Assembly: GCF_001513675.1 (NCBI RefSeq)
Contig: NZ_CP013859.1
Location: 2,171,081 to 2,235,080 of the forward strand
DNA: 64,000 nt
Reading direction: 5' to 3'
From: Microbacterium sp. XT11
Lineage (GTDB): Bacteria > Actinomycetota > Actinomycetes > Actinomycetales > Microbacteriaceae
Shown piece after piece: positions 35,047-43,534 of the stretch (position 1 is the stretch's first letter; every line of letters starts with the position of its first letter). The position numbers and the translations under genes are program-made. The notes below the pieces were generated by a model that worked only from the letters and a program-made list of their open reading frames with translations, made no database searches and was not told the DNA's origin.

Positions 35047-35843
35047 GCGACGGCCCCGATGAGGCGCAGCACGGCGCCGAGATCGTCCACGGCGTCCGCG
35101 GGGGTGCGGGGAGCGAAGCCCGCGATCGTCGCCCCGGCGAGCGGCATGTGCTCACGAAGCGTCCGGATCGCGGCGCTCAGGCGGGCGGTCTCGGCGCCGA
35201 ACGGAGCGGGCGATGACACTCCGCCGAGCTCGGAGGGGTCGAGCACGTCGACGTCGATGTGCACCCAGACACGCGAGGCCCCCGTTGCGCGCACGGCGTC
35301 GGCGAGCGCGTCGGCGCGCTCGAGATCGGAGACGGACAGGAGCGTGAGGCCCTCGACGGCGTCGACCTCTGCGTCGTCGAGAGTACGCATCCCGACGCCG
35401 ACGATGCGCTCAGGGGAGATGCCGGGGGAGAGCGCCAGTTGCGGCTCGCCCTCGCCGAGAACGGCCCGCAGCGCCATCCCGGAGAACGCCCCTGACGGCG
35501 AGGTGGCGGGGGTGTTGAGGTCGGCGTGGGCGTCGCACCAGACCACCGCCAGGTCGTCGGTGCCGCCGGGGAGAGCTCGCAAGGCCGCGACGGTCACGCT
35601 GCAGTCGCCGCCGATGACGACCGTGTCGGCCATCATGTGCTCCGCCACGAGGTCGCGTGTGCGCAGCAGGGCACTGAGGCGCCGTACGCCGGTGCCGAGG
35701 GACTCCCCGGCCTCCACAGGCACTTCGAGGGTGGTCGTCGCCGCCCGCGGCAGATCGCCGGCGATGGCTGAGGCGCCGTCGACGAGGAGCATCGCGCGGG
35801 CGGCAGGGGAGCCCTGCCACTGCGGAACCACGAGGAATCGCAT
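35043..35843 (-). CDS. Arginase/agmatinase/formiminoglutamase-family hydrolase
   Basis: Ureohydrolase-fold enzyme of 266 residues that hydrolyses guanidino-type substrates using a binuclear metal centre. Metal-binding motifs are present: GGDCSVT, DAHADLNTP and HIDVDVLDP. The canonical GGDHS His is replaced by Cys (GGDCS), a substitution seen in some family members that may change metal affinity or the substrate. ATG has GGAGG eight bases upstream. Which guanidine compound it uses is not predictable. Confidence 0.88.
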   Translation of the reverse strand: MRFLVVPQWQGSPAARAMLLVDGASAIAGDLPRAATTTLEVPVEAGESLGTGVRRLSALLRTRDLVAEHMMADTVVIGGDCSVTVAALRALPGGTDDLAVVWCDAHADLNTPATSPSGAFSGMALRAVLGEGEPQLALSPGISPERIVGVGMRTLDDAEVDAVEGLTLLSVSDLERADALADAVRATGASRVWVHIDVDVLDPSELGGVSSPAPFGAETARLSAAIRTLREHMPLAGATIAGFAPRTPADAVDDLGAVLRLIGAVA

Positions 35844-35864
35844 CGGATGCCTCCAGAGAAGAAG

Positions 35865-35899
35865 AGCGGGTGCCCCGGAACGCGCCCGGGACACCCGCT
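35865..35899 (-). terminator. Hairpin terminator after pspA
   Basis: An 8-bp outer arm (35865-35872 with 35892-35899) and 5-bp inner arm (35874-35878 with 35886-35890), one mismatch between, lie just past the pspA stop and before the arginase-like gene. Confidence 0.65.
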
Positions 35900-35905
35900 G
35901 GGGTG

Positions 35906-36652
35906 TCAGGAGCCTTCGATGGCCTGGCGCTGTGCCGAGGATCCACCGGCCTTCAGCTCGGCGAGGCGTGCCTCGACCTCGGTGAGCTCACCGAGGTCCT
36001 CGAGGCTCTCGAACTGGGCGTCCAGGCTCGACGCGGCGAGCTCCGCCTTGCCCTGAGCCAAGGCCTCCTGACGGCGGACCTTGTCTTCGAAGCGGCCGAG
36101 CTCGCTCGTCGGGTCGAGGACGTTGATCGACGACACAGCGTCCTGCACCTTGGTCTGAGCCTCGGCGACCTTGGCGCGGGCGAGGAGCTCGCTGCGCTTG
36201 TTCTTCAGCTCGACCAGCTTCTCCTTCATGCCGTTCAGGCCCGACTTCAGCTTGTCGACGATCTCCGTCTGAGCAGCGATCTGCGGTTCGGCCGCCGATG
36301 CTTCGCGCTCGGCGCTGATCTGCCGCTGCAGAGCGATCTTGGCCAGACCGTCGAACTTGTCGGCGTCGGCGGTGTTGCCGGCCGCACGCAGTTCATCGGC
36401 CTTGCGGCTCGCGGCGAGAGCCTTGTTGCCCCACTCGGTCGCGGCCTGCACGTCTTCCTCGTGGTCGCGCTCGAGGAGACGAAGGTTGCCGATCGTCTCG
36501 GCGATCGCCGACTCCGCGTCCGCGATGTTGTTCGTGTAGTCGCGGACGAGCTGGTCGATCATCTTCTGCGGGTCTTCCGCCGAGTCGAGGAGCGCGTTGA
36601 TGTTCGCGCGGACGAGCGTGGAGATTCGTCCGAAGATGGACTGCTTTGCCAT
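35906..36652 (-). CDS. pspA: PspA/IM30-family membrane-stress protein
   Basis: Peripheral membrane, ESCRT-III-like protein that stabilises damaged cytoplasmic membrane, 248 residues. N-terminal amphipathic helix (IFGRISTLVRANINALLDSAEDP) is the family signature; the rest is helical coiled coil rich in Lys, Glu and Ala. ATG has AAGGA seven bases upstream. It follows the TPM-domain gene by 55 bases on the same strand, so both probably answer envelope stress. Confidence 0.93.
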   Translation of the reverse strand: MAKQSIFGRISTLVRANINALLDSAEDPQKMIDQLVRDYTNNIADAESAIAETIGNLRLLERDHEEDVQAATEWGNKALAASRKADELRAAGNTADADKFDGLAKIALQRQISAEREASAAEPQIAAQTEIVDKLKSGLNGMKEKLVELKNKRSELLARAKVAEAQTKVQDAVSSINVLDPTSELGRFEDKVRRQEALAQGKAELAASSLDAQFESLEDLGELTEVEARLAELKAGGSSAQRQAIEGS

Positions 36653-36707
36653 GCGTGTTCCTTTCAGAGGGTCCTGGTCGTGATCTTTGCGTACGTGCCT
36701 ATGCGAA

Positions 36708-38777
36708 TCAGAAGCGTCGTCCTCCCGATCTTCCTGAGCGACCGCTGGAGCGCGAGCCGCCGCCGAAGCCGGAGCTGCGGAACCCGCCGCCTCCGCTGGA
36801 TCTCCAGCTGCTGCTGCGATGCGAAGAGCCGCCTCCTCCGCCGGAGAGCAGGCCGCCGATGATTCCGCCCAGGATGTCGCCGGCGAGGCCCGAGTCGTTC
36901 GACCGGTAGCCTCCTCCTCCTCCGAAGAGCCCTCCCCAGCCGCCGCTCTCATACGGGCTCGGGTCGTACGCGGCGACATCGGACTGGGCGTACGACGACG
37001 CCTGGCGTGCGAGGTCGAGCGCCGTGCGTGCCGCGTTCAGCGCCTGTCCCGGATCGGAGGTCTGGAGGCTCTGCGCTTGAGCGAGCGACGACTCCGCCTG
37101 CGCCAGGCGGGTGCGCGCGGTGGATCCGACGCTCCCGCGCCGTGTCTGGATGAACTCTCGCGCGGTGCGGATCTCGGCGTCGGCCTGAGCGAGGGTCTGC
37201 TCCAGCATCCGCTGCTCGCGCCGCGCGCGCTCCGCCGTCTCCTGTCCCTGCGCGATCGCGGCGTCGATCTGCGCGTCGGCGGCCGTCAGCGCCTCCAGCA
37301 CGCGCTGGGGGTTGCGGCCGGCGCCGGTCAGCCCCGCTTGCGCCTGCTGCACCTGGGCGTCGGTCGCCGAGACAGCACCGCGGATCGTGCCCGTGGCGTC
37401 GGGCAGCTGCTGTGCCGCCGCGATATCGGATCGGAGCTCGGCGATCAGCGCCTGGGCCTTCGACTCCACTCCGGCGAGGTCGGAACCGAGAGTCGAGATG
37501 GCCTGCACCAGCTGCGTCGCCTGCGCCACCGACTGCTCGGCCGTGCGGATGGCGAATGCCGCCTCTCCGGACGAGGATGCGCTGATCGCGGCGGCTGCGG
37601 CGGCGATGGATCGATCGGCCAGCGCCGCGCGCTCGCGCGCCTGCTGGGGGGTGTCCGCGACGGTGCTCAGCGCAGAGGGATCGTACGTGGCGCTCAGCGC
37701 ACGCAGAGCCTCGTCCGCCCCGTCGAGAAGCGGCTGCAGTGCGGCGCGCTCCGCCCTGACCCGTTCAAGCTCGCGCGGCGCGTTCTGCTCGAGGGCGCGC
37801 AGCCGGTCGAAGGCCTCGGTGTTGTCGTCGAGCACGTCGGCGACCTCGTCGCACAGTCGGATGATGCGGAGATGCCACTCGCGCCGGTCGAAGACCGAGT
37901 CGGGGATCTCGTCGTCGAGTTTCTGCTTGAGGTCGAACGCCTCGGACATCTTCGCTTTCGCGGCATCGATCGCCGCCGTGAACTCGGCGGTCGCTCCCTC
38001 GCCGAACTGCGCGACGGCGAACCCCAGTTCCTCCGTGCTCGACGTGATGGCGTCGTCGGCGCGGACCAGCGCGACGCCGGCTTGCGTCGCGACCTCGTCA
38101 TCGGTGAGGGCCGAGAACGGGTCGTTCGGATCGGGCTGCGCAGGCATCGCGCCGCGCTTGCGCACGGCGGCGGCCTGGCGCGCGCGGCGGACGGCGCGCA
38201 CGATCAGCCAGATGACGATCAGAACGACGACCACGCCGGCCACGATGAGGAGCACGCGCAGCGCGCCGGCGCCCCCGTCGCCCTGGATCTCGTCGGCTGC
38301 GAGCGTGATCGCGCCGGCCCAGTCGTTCGCGCTCGCCAGCGGCAGGATCTTGTCTTCGACCTCGTCGAGCTTCGCGTCGCTCAGCGGTCCGTCGGGAGCA
38401 GCCGAGATGTAGTAGCTGCGCCCCTCGACCGCGATGGCGAGGAGGTACTGGTCGCTGCCGAGGTTGTTGCGCTCGGCGACGAGGTCGGTCCACTCCACGT
38501 TGTCGGACGGCGACGTGAAGTCGTCGACGAGGACCACGAAAAGGTCGGCTCGCGAGTTCGCGCTGAGCTCCCGGAGACGATCCTCGACCGCCTGCTCCTC
38601 GCTGCTGCTCAGCACCCCGGCATCATCCGTGACGTATCCCGAGTCGAGCGTGACGGGATCGGTCGCTGACGCCGCATCGACTCCGGTGAACCCCGCCAGC
38701 GCACCCAGCGCCAGCGCGGCGATCGTCAGCCAGCGAGTCCTCATTCCGGCGCCTCGGGCCGGCGGCAGTGCCCCCAT
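36708..38777 (-). CDS. TPM-domain membrane protein with long coiled coil and Gly/Ser/Arg tail
   Basis: A 689-residue membrane protein. Order: signal peptide (about residues 12-37), an extracytoplasmic TPM domain of about 120 residues (the TLP18.3/Psb32/MOLO-1 fold, YVTDDAGVLSSSEEQAVEDRL), one transmembrane segment with LLIVAGVVVVLIVIWLIV, about 400 residues of Ala/Glu-rich coiled coil, and a low-complexity Gly/Ser/Arg tail. Such proteins sit beside PspA in actinobacteria. The start at 38777 has a TAGACT box six bases upstream; a start at 38744 would still keep the signal peptide. Confidence 0.85.
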   Translation of the reverse strand: MGALPPARGAGMRTRWLTIAALALGALAGFTGVDAASATDPVTLDSGYVTDDAGVLSSSEEQAVEDRLRELSANSRADLFVVLVDDFTSPSDNVEWTDLVAERNNLGSDQYLLAIAVEGRSYYISAAPDGPLSDAKLDEVEDKILPLASANDWAGAITLAADEIQGDGGAGALRVLLIVAGVVVVLIVIWLIVRAVRRARQAAAVRKRGAMPAQPDPNDPFSALTDDEVATQAGVALVRADDAITSSTEELGFAVAQFGEGATAEFTAAIDAAKAKMSEAFDLKQKLDDEIPDSVFDRREWHLRIIRLCDEVADVLDDNTEAFDRLRALEQNAPRELERVRAERAALQPLLDGADEALRALSATYDPSALSTVADTPQQARERAALADRSIAAAAAAISASSSGEAAFAIRTAEQSVAQATQLVQAISTLGSDLAGVESKAQALIAELRSDIAAAQQLPDATGTIRGAVSATDAQVQQAQAGLTGAGRNPQRVLEALTAADAQIDAAIAQGQETAERARREQRMLEQTLAQADAEIRTAREFIQTRRGSVGSTARTRLAQAESSLAQAQSLQTSDPGQALNAARTALDLARQASSYAQSDVAAYDPSPYESGGWGGLFGGGGGYRSNDSGLAGDILGGIIGGLLSGGGGGSSHRSSSWRSSGGGGFRSSGFGGGSRSSGRSGRSGGRRF

Positions 38778-38783
38778 GCGTCG

Positions 38784-38789
38784 AGTCTA
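38784..38789 (-). promoter_or_regulatory. -10 box for the TPM gene
   Basis: TAGACT on the minus strand six bases before the ATG at 38777; divergent from the DUF3097 promoter. Confidence 0.45.
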
Positions 38790-38854
38790 TGCACACACGC
38801 CGACACGCGACAGCACCCGCGGGCGGATCGCCGTTCGCCGTCAGCGGAGACACA

Positions 38855-38860
38855 TACGCT
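38855..38860 (+). promoter_or_regulatory. -10 box for leaderless DUF3097 gene
   Basis: TACGCT, seven bases, then ATG at 38868. Confidence 0.45.
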
Positions 38861-38867
38861 TGATGGC

Positions 38868-39710
38868 ATGGACGACAGGTACGGATCCGATGTGCTCGCA
38901 CCGGGGTGGCGGGAAAGGGCCGCGAAGCAGGTCGCTCAGGTCGCCGCATCGGTCGACCTCGTCGTGGAGGTGGCGGACGACGGCTTCTGCGGCGCGATCA
39001 CCAGGATCCAGGGCGGCACGGTCGAGCTGGAGGACTGGAAGGGGCGCAGGCGGCTGTTCCCGCTCGGCGGAGGGTTCCTGATCGAGGGCAAGCCCGTGCG
39101 GCTCGTCCCGCCGTCAGCGGCAGCGCAGGGTCCCCGCCGCACGGCATCCGGATCCTTCGCGGTCGCCGATCAACGCGCGAAGGTCGCGCTGCCGAGCCGC
39201 ATCCTGGTGGAGGGAAGGCACGACGCCGAGCTCGTCGAGAAGGTGTGGGGAGCCGACCTGCGCGTCGAGGGCGTCGTCGTCGAGTACCTCCAGGGCATCG
39301 ACCTCCTCGACGACCTGCTCGCTGCCGAGCCGCCGAGCGCGGCCCGCCGGTACGGGGTTCTCGTCGATCACCTCGTCGCCGGTTCGAAGGAGTCGCGCAT
39401 CGCGGAGGCCGTCTCGCGTGGCCCGCACGGCCCGCATGTCCGCATCGTCGGCCACCCCTTCGTCGACGTCTGGCAGTGCGTGACGCCGCGAGCGCTCGGG
39501 ATCGCGAAGTGGCCGGAGATCCCGCGCGGCGTCGACTGGAAGACCGGCATCTGCCGCGCATTCGGCTGGCCGCACGAGACGCAGGCCGACACGGCGCGGG
39601 CGTGGCAGCACATCCTGTCGAAGGTGCACACCTATCGTGACCTCGAGCCGGCGCTGCTCGGCCGCGTCGAGGAGCTCATCGACTTCGTCACGGAGCCGGC
39701 CGCGGGCTGA
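38868..39710 (+). CDS. DUF3097-domain protein
   Basis: Conserved actinobacterial protein of unknown function, 280 residues. The first 90 residues form a small beta-rich domain (VELEDWKGRRRLFPLGGGFLI); the remainder contains ILVEGRHDAELVEKVWG and GVLVDHLVAGSKESRI, which look like the Glu and Asp motifs of a TOPRIM domain. A nucleic-acid-related role is therefore plausible but unproven. It has its own promoter and lies divergent from the TPM gene and upstream of trmB. Confidence 0.85.
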   Translation: MDDRYGSDVLAPGWRERAAKQVAQVAASVDLVVEVADDGFCGAITRIQGGTVELEDWKGRRRLFPLGGGFLIEGKPVRLVPPSAAAQGPRRTASGSFAVADQRAKVALPSRILVEGRHDAELVEKVWGADLRVEGVVVEYLQGIDLLDDLLAAEPPSAARRYGVLVDHLVAGSKESRIAEAVSRGPHGPHVRIVGHPFVDVWQCVTPRALGIAKWPEIPRGVDWKTGICRAFGWPHETQADTARAWQHILSKVHTYRDLEPALLGRVEELIDFVTEPAAG

Positions 39711-39736
39711 GGGAAGGGCCACGTCGCGCCGCCGAC

Positions 39737-39742
39737 TACCCT
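39737..39742 (+). promoter_or_regulatory. -10 box for leaderless trmB
   Basis: TACCCT, six bases (GGAGGC), then ATG at 39749. Confidence 0.5.
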
Positions 39743-39748
39743 GGAGGC

Positions 39749-40474
39749 ATGCCCGAACCCCGTACGTTCCGCGATGAACCCGTGTCGTTCGTGCGCCGCA
39801 GCGGTCGCATGTCCGATGCGCAGGAGCGCGCATTCGCCGAGCTCGCCCCGCGCTACCTGCTCGACGTTCCGCGCGACGTGGCGTGGACGTCGGTGCATCC
39901 CGATGCGCGCCTCGATCCCCTCGCCGAGTACGGGCGCCGCGCGGATCTCATCGTGGAGATCGGTTCTGGTCAGGGGCATGCGATCGTCGCAGCGGCGTCG
40001 TCCCGCCCGCACGACGACTTCCTGGCCGTCGAGGTCTTCCGCGCCGGCCTTGCCCGCACCATGCTCGACGCGGAACGCGCAGGCGCGCGCAACCTGCGTC
40101 TCGTCGAGGCCAACGCCCCGGAGGTGCTGGCGTCGTTCCTCCCGGAGGCGGCAGCGGCGGAGGTGTGGATCTTCTTCCCCGACCCCTGGCACAAGAAGCG
40201 CCACACCAAGCGTCGGCTGGTGAGAGAGGGCTTCGGAACGACGGCGGCCCGTGCGCTGCGCGACGGCGGCGTGCTTCGGCTCGCGACGGATTGGGAGGAC
40301 TACGCACTCCAGATGCGCGACGTGCTCGATGCCGACCCCCTGTTCGAGCGCACGTTCGACGGCGAATGGGCCGAGCGGTTCGACGGTCGCGTCATGACCG
40401 CGTTCGAGCGCAAGGGGATCGCGAAGGGCCGCGACATCCGCGATCTCGCCTACCGCCGCGTCGCCAGGACATGA
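39749..40474 (+). CDS. trmB: tRNA (guanine46-N7)-methyltransferase
   Basis: SAM-dependent enzyme that makes m7G46 in the variable loop of tRNAs. 241 residues; SAM-binding EIGSGQGHAI, then the family-specific IFFPDPWHKKRHTKRRL motif. Normal length. Its stop overlaps the start of the next gene by four bases. Confidence 0.96.
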   Translation: MPEPRTFRDEPVSFVRRSGRMSDAQERAFAELAPRYLLDVPRDVAWTSVHPDARLDPLAEYGRRADLIVEIGSGQGHAIVAAASSRPHDDFLAVEVFRAGLARTMLDAERAGARNLRLVEANAPEVLASFLPEAAAAEVWIFFPDPWHKKRHTKRRLVREGFGTTAARALRDGGVLRLATDWEDYALQMRDVLDADPLFERTFDGEWAERFDGRVMTAFERKGIAKGRDIRDLAYRRVART

Positions 40475-41376
40475 CAGCGAAGACGCGCGGCGCCGACGGC
40501 GCGCGTCTGGTCGCCCCTGCGCTGCTCGCCCCTGCACTGCTCGTCTGCCTGGCGGCTCCGGCGTTCTTCGTCGTGCGCGTGCCCTGGCTCGGCTGGGCCC
40601 TGCTCGCCGCAGGTCTCGGCGCCGCGTGGCTGACAGAGCGCGGGCGCCCCGGCTCAGGCATGGCGCCGCGCGCCGGGGCCTCCATCCCCTCGACCGGCAA
40701 GGGCGGCGGCCGGCGCGAGCCCTCGCTGACCCGGGATCTGTCACTGATCGCCCTCGGCATGCTCATCGTGAGCGCGATCCCACTGGCTGCGGAGCTCGAC
40801 AATGCCGCGATGATGCGCTTCACGGTGGCTCTCGGGGGCGCGGTGCTCGTGCCGTACCTCGTGTCGCGGTTCGTCTATCGCGACCGGGCCATCGCGTTCC
40901 CGTGGCGCACGCATCGACGCTGGAACCGTCTGCAGTGGTCGTGGCTGGTGCTGGTGCTGGTTCTCGGCTGGCTGATCCTGCCGTTCTACTTCATCACCAG
41001 CGGCGTCTACCAGAACTGGCCGGTGGTGGACACCCCTGAGCTCATCGGCCGTCTCTTCGTCGGTGTCGGCGCGGTCGGGATCTGGGACGAGCTGTTCTTC
41101 ATCTGCACCGTCTTCGCGCTGCTGAGGAGGCACTTCTCCGACGGACTCGCGAACGTCCTCCAGGCGATCGTGTTCGTGTCCTTTCTGTGGGAGCTGGGCT
41201 ACCGCGCGTGGGGGCCGGTGCTGACCATCCCGTTCGCACTGCTCCAGGGCTTCATCTTCGTCCGCACGCACTCGCTCGCCTATGTGGTGACGGTTCATCT
41301 GCTGTTCGACGCCGTGGTGTTCGCCGTGCTCGTGCACGCGCACAACCCCGGTCTTCTGCCCGTCTTCCTGCTGTGA
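40471..41376 (+). CDS. CPBP-family (ABI) membrane protein
   Basis: Polytopic membrane protein of 301 residues with about eight hydrophobic segments. The glutamyl-endopeptidase CPBP motifs appear as WDELFFICTVFALLRR (first motif, Asp-Glu instead of the usual Glu-Glu) and VVTVHLLFDAVVF (His of the last motif). So it is a CPBP relative of the prenyl endopeptidase/bacteriocin-immunity superfamily, possibly active. A cytoplasmic basic loop follows the second helix. Start ATGA-coupled to trmB; the open frame upstream is trmB in another frame. Confidence 0.72.
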   Translation: MTAKTRGADGARLVAPALLAPALLVCLAAPAFFVVRVPWLGWALLAAGLGAAWLTERGRPGSGMAPRAGASIPSTGKGGGRREPSLTRDLSLIALGMLIVSAIPLAAELDNAAMMRFTVALGGAVLVPYLVSRFVYRDRAIAFPWRTHRRWNRLQWSWLVLVLVLGWLILPFYFITSGVYQNWPVVDTPELIGRLFVGVGAVGIWDELFFICTVFALLRRHFSDGLANVLQAIVFVSFLWELGYRAWGPVLTIPFALLQGFIFVRTHSLAYVVTVHLLFDAVVFAVLVHAHNPGLLPVFLL

Positions 41377-41411
41377 CCCCGCATATCGGTGTGATCGGGG
41401 CCGGCATCGGG

Positions 41412-41417
41412 CAGAAT
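41412..41417 (+). promoter_or_regulatory. -10 box for DUF1304 gene
   Basis: CAGAAT, six bases, then ATG at 41424; same spacing as the other leaderless starts. Confidence 0.4.
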
Positions 41418-41423
41418 CGAGAC

Positions 41424-41816
41424 ATGCTCATCGCCGGACTCGTCCTCGCCGCGGCGGCCGCCGCCTTCCACGTGTTCATCTTCGCTCTCGAGTCGCTGAA
41501 GTGGACCGAGCCGTCCACGCGCAAGGTGTTCGGCGTTGCGAGCGAGGCGGATGCCGTCACCATGAAGCAGCTCGCCTTCAACCAGGGCTTCTACAACCTC
41601 TTCCTCGCGCTCACCACGCTGCTCGGCATCGCATTCGTGCTCGCAGGAGCCGGAACGGTCGGCGTGACGCTCGTGTTCGCAGGCACGGGCATGATGCTCG
41701 CCGCGGCGCTGGTGCTCGTTCTCTCGGACCGGACGAAGGCACGCGCGGCCGCCATGCAGGGGACGCTTCCGCTGCTGGCCGTGGTGGTCACCGCGCTCGG
41801 GGTCGCGCTCGTCTGA
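41424..41816 (+). CDS. DUF1304-family membrane protein
   Basis: Small integral membrane protein of 130 residues with four hydrophobic segments, matching DUF1304: HVFIFALESLKWTEP in helix 1 and NQGFYNLFLAL in helix 2 are the conserved marks. Function of the family is unknown. Confidence 0.88.
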   Translation: MLIAGLVLAAAAAAFHVFIFALESLKWTEPSTRKVFGVASEADAVTMKQLAFNQGFYNLFLALTTLLGIAFVLAGAGTVGVTLVFAGTGMMLAAALVLVLSDRTKARAAAMQGTLPLLAVVVTALGVALV

Positions 41817-41900
41817 GAGGACGGTCGCGCTCACCCGAGAGCTCGCGGTCGGTGACACCTGGGGCGTGACATCCAGCCCTGCAGCGGCCACACTCGATGC

Positions 41901-42977
41901 ATGGCCGACTGGGTGCTGCACGTCGACATGGATCAGTTCATCGCGGCCGTCGAGGTGCGGCGCCGTCCGGAGCTCGCAGGACTTCCGGTGATCGTGGGCG
42001 GGCGCGGCGATCCCACCGAGCGCGCCGTGGTGTCGACCGCGTCGTATGAGGCCCGTGCGTACGGGATCGGGTCGGGCATGCCGCTGCGGATCGCCGCGCG
42101 CAAGGCCCCGGAGGATGCGGTCTTCCTCCCGGTCGACCATGAGGAGTACGCCGCGGCGTCGGATGAGGTGATGGCGACGCTCCGTTCGTTGCCCGGCGTG
42201 GTGGTCGAGTTGATCGGGTGGGACGAGTGCTTTCTCGGGGTGGACGCCGAGGATCCGGACCGTGTGGCGCGCACCGCGCAGAAGGCTGTGCTCGACGCGA
42301 CGGGCCTGCATTGCTCGGTGGGGATCGGCGACAACAAGGTGCGTGCGAAGATCGCCACCGAGTTCGGCAAGCCGCAGGGCGTCTTCCGGCTCACCGCGGA
42401 GAACTGGTTCGAGGTGATGGGGGAGCGGCCGACCCGTGATCTGTGGGGTGTGGGGCCGAAGGTCAGCAAGAGGCTGGCGGAGCACGGCATCACGACGGTG
42501 CGCGAGCTCGCGGACGCCGACGAGGGCGAGCTCGTCGCGGAGTTCGGACCGCGGATGGGCGTGTGGTACCACGGGCTCGGGGCGGGGACCGGCCCCGCCG
42601 TCGTCGACGACTCCCCGTGGGTGGCGCGCAGTCACAGCCGGGAGACGACGTACCAGCAGAACCTCACCACGCCGGAGCAGGTGGCAGATGCGGTGCGGGG
42701 GCTCGCTGCGAGCGCTTTCGACGATTGCGCGGCCGAAGGACGACCCGTCGTGCGCGTGCACCTCAAGGTGCGCTATGCCCCGTTCGAGACGAAGACCTTC
42801 GGGCGGAAGCTCGCGGCGCCGACCACTCGCCGTGACGACGTGGTCGACGCCGCGCTCGCTCTCAGCGCGACGCTGGACCCGACGCGCGAGGTGCGCCTGT
42901 TGGGGGTGCGTGCCGAGATGGCGATGCCGGAGACCGGCGACGCCGTGGAGCGGACTCCGGTGCGCGGCCGGATCTGA
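41901..42977 (+). CDS. dinB: Y-family DNA polymerase, DinB2-like
   Basis: Translesion polymerase IV type of 358 residues. Catalytic acidic residues are Asp9 (HVDMDQF), Asp108 and Glu109 (GWDECF). The sequence follows mycobacterial DinB2 closely (WVLHVD, VVSTASYEAR, GWDE, DNKVRAKIA, RTPV-type short end). The aromatic steric-gate residue of most DinB enzymes is replaced by Ile14, as Leu replaces it in DinB2, which readily incorporates ribonucleotides. No C-terminal beta-clamp-binding pentapeptide is seen, also as in DinB2. Transcript start unclear. Confidence 0.9.
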   Translation: MADWVLHVDMDQFIAAVEVRRRPELAGLPVIVGGRGDPTERAVVSTASYEARAYGIGSGMPLRIAARKAPEDAVFLPVDHEEYAAASDEVMATLRSLPGVVVELIGWDECFLGVDAEDPDRVARTAQKAVLDATGLHCSVGIGDNKVRAKIATEFGKPQGVFRLTAENWFEVMGERPTRDLWGVGPKVSKRLAEHGITTVRELADADEGELVAEFGPRMGVWYHGLGAGTGPAVVDDSPWVARSHSRETTYQQNLTTPEQVADAVRGLAASAFDDCAAEGRPVVRVHLKVRYAPFETKTFGRKLAAPTTRRDDVVDAALALSATLDPTREVRLLGVRAEMAMPETGDAVERTPVRGRI

Positions 42978-43034
42978 CGACGCGATGCCGGACCTCGTTC
43001 CGCCCTGCGTGGATGCGGCCCGTGTCGCGCCGGA

Positions 43035-43436
43035 TCAGGTGCGCACGAGCGCGGCCACGGCGCTGACCTCGATGAGGGCGCCCGGCACACCGAGCCCCGC
43101 CACGATCGCCGCAGTGACGAGGGGCGGGGCGCCGTCGCGCGCGAGCTTGGCGGCCACGGCGCCGTATGCCGCGCGGAGGTCGGCGCTCTGATGGATGAGA
43201 GCCGTCCAGCTGATCACGTCGTCGAGCCCTGCGCCGGCGGCCGTCAGCGCGGTCTCCGCGTTCTCCAGCGCGCGCAGAGCCTGCTCACCGGCATCCGCAG
43301 AGACCACGGCGCCCGTCTCGTCGACGCCGTTCTGACCGCCGACGTAGATCGTGGTCGCCCCCGGAGGGACGACGGCGACATGGCTGAAGGCCGGGCTGAC
43401 GACGAGGCCGGCCGGCTGAAGAAGAGTGATGTCCAT
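43035..43436 (-). CDS. RidA/YjgF-family protein
   Basis: Trimeric Rid-family protein of 133 residues. Rid proteins hydrolyse reactive enamine/imine intermediates of PLP enzymes. The catalytic Arg of true RidA (usually in the C-terminal third) is not clearly present, so it belongs to a diverged Rid group with unknown activity. The long open frame continuing upstream on this strand is not coding for this gene; the neighbouring oxidoreductase is read in another frame. Convergent with the polymerase gene. Confidence 0.88.
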   Translation of the reverse strand: MDITLLQPAGLVVSPAFSHVAVVPPGATTIYVGGQNGVDETGAVVSADAGEQALRALENAETALTAAGAGLDDVISWTALIHQSADLRAAYGAVAAKLARDGAPPLVTAAIVAGLGVPGALIEVSAVAALVRT

Positions 43437-43477
43437 GCCGAGAGTATGTCCCCCGGCACCGACATCGGACGCCGGCG

Positions 43478-43513
43478 GGGCGGAGGATGCGGCGGGATGC
43501 GGCCCCTCCGCCC
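43478..43513 (-). terminator. Hairpin after the zinc-type oxidoreductase gene
   Basis: GGGCGGAGG (43478-43486) pairs perfectly with CCTCCGCCC (43505-43513) just after the oxidoreductase stop. The 18-base loop holds a short direct repeat. Confidence 0.55.
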
Positions 43514-43534
43514 ACCGTGCCACCGGGCGGTCGC

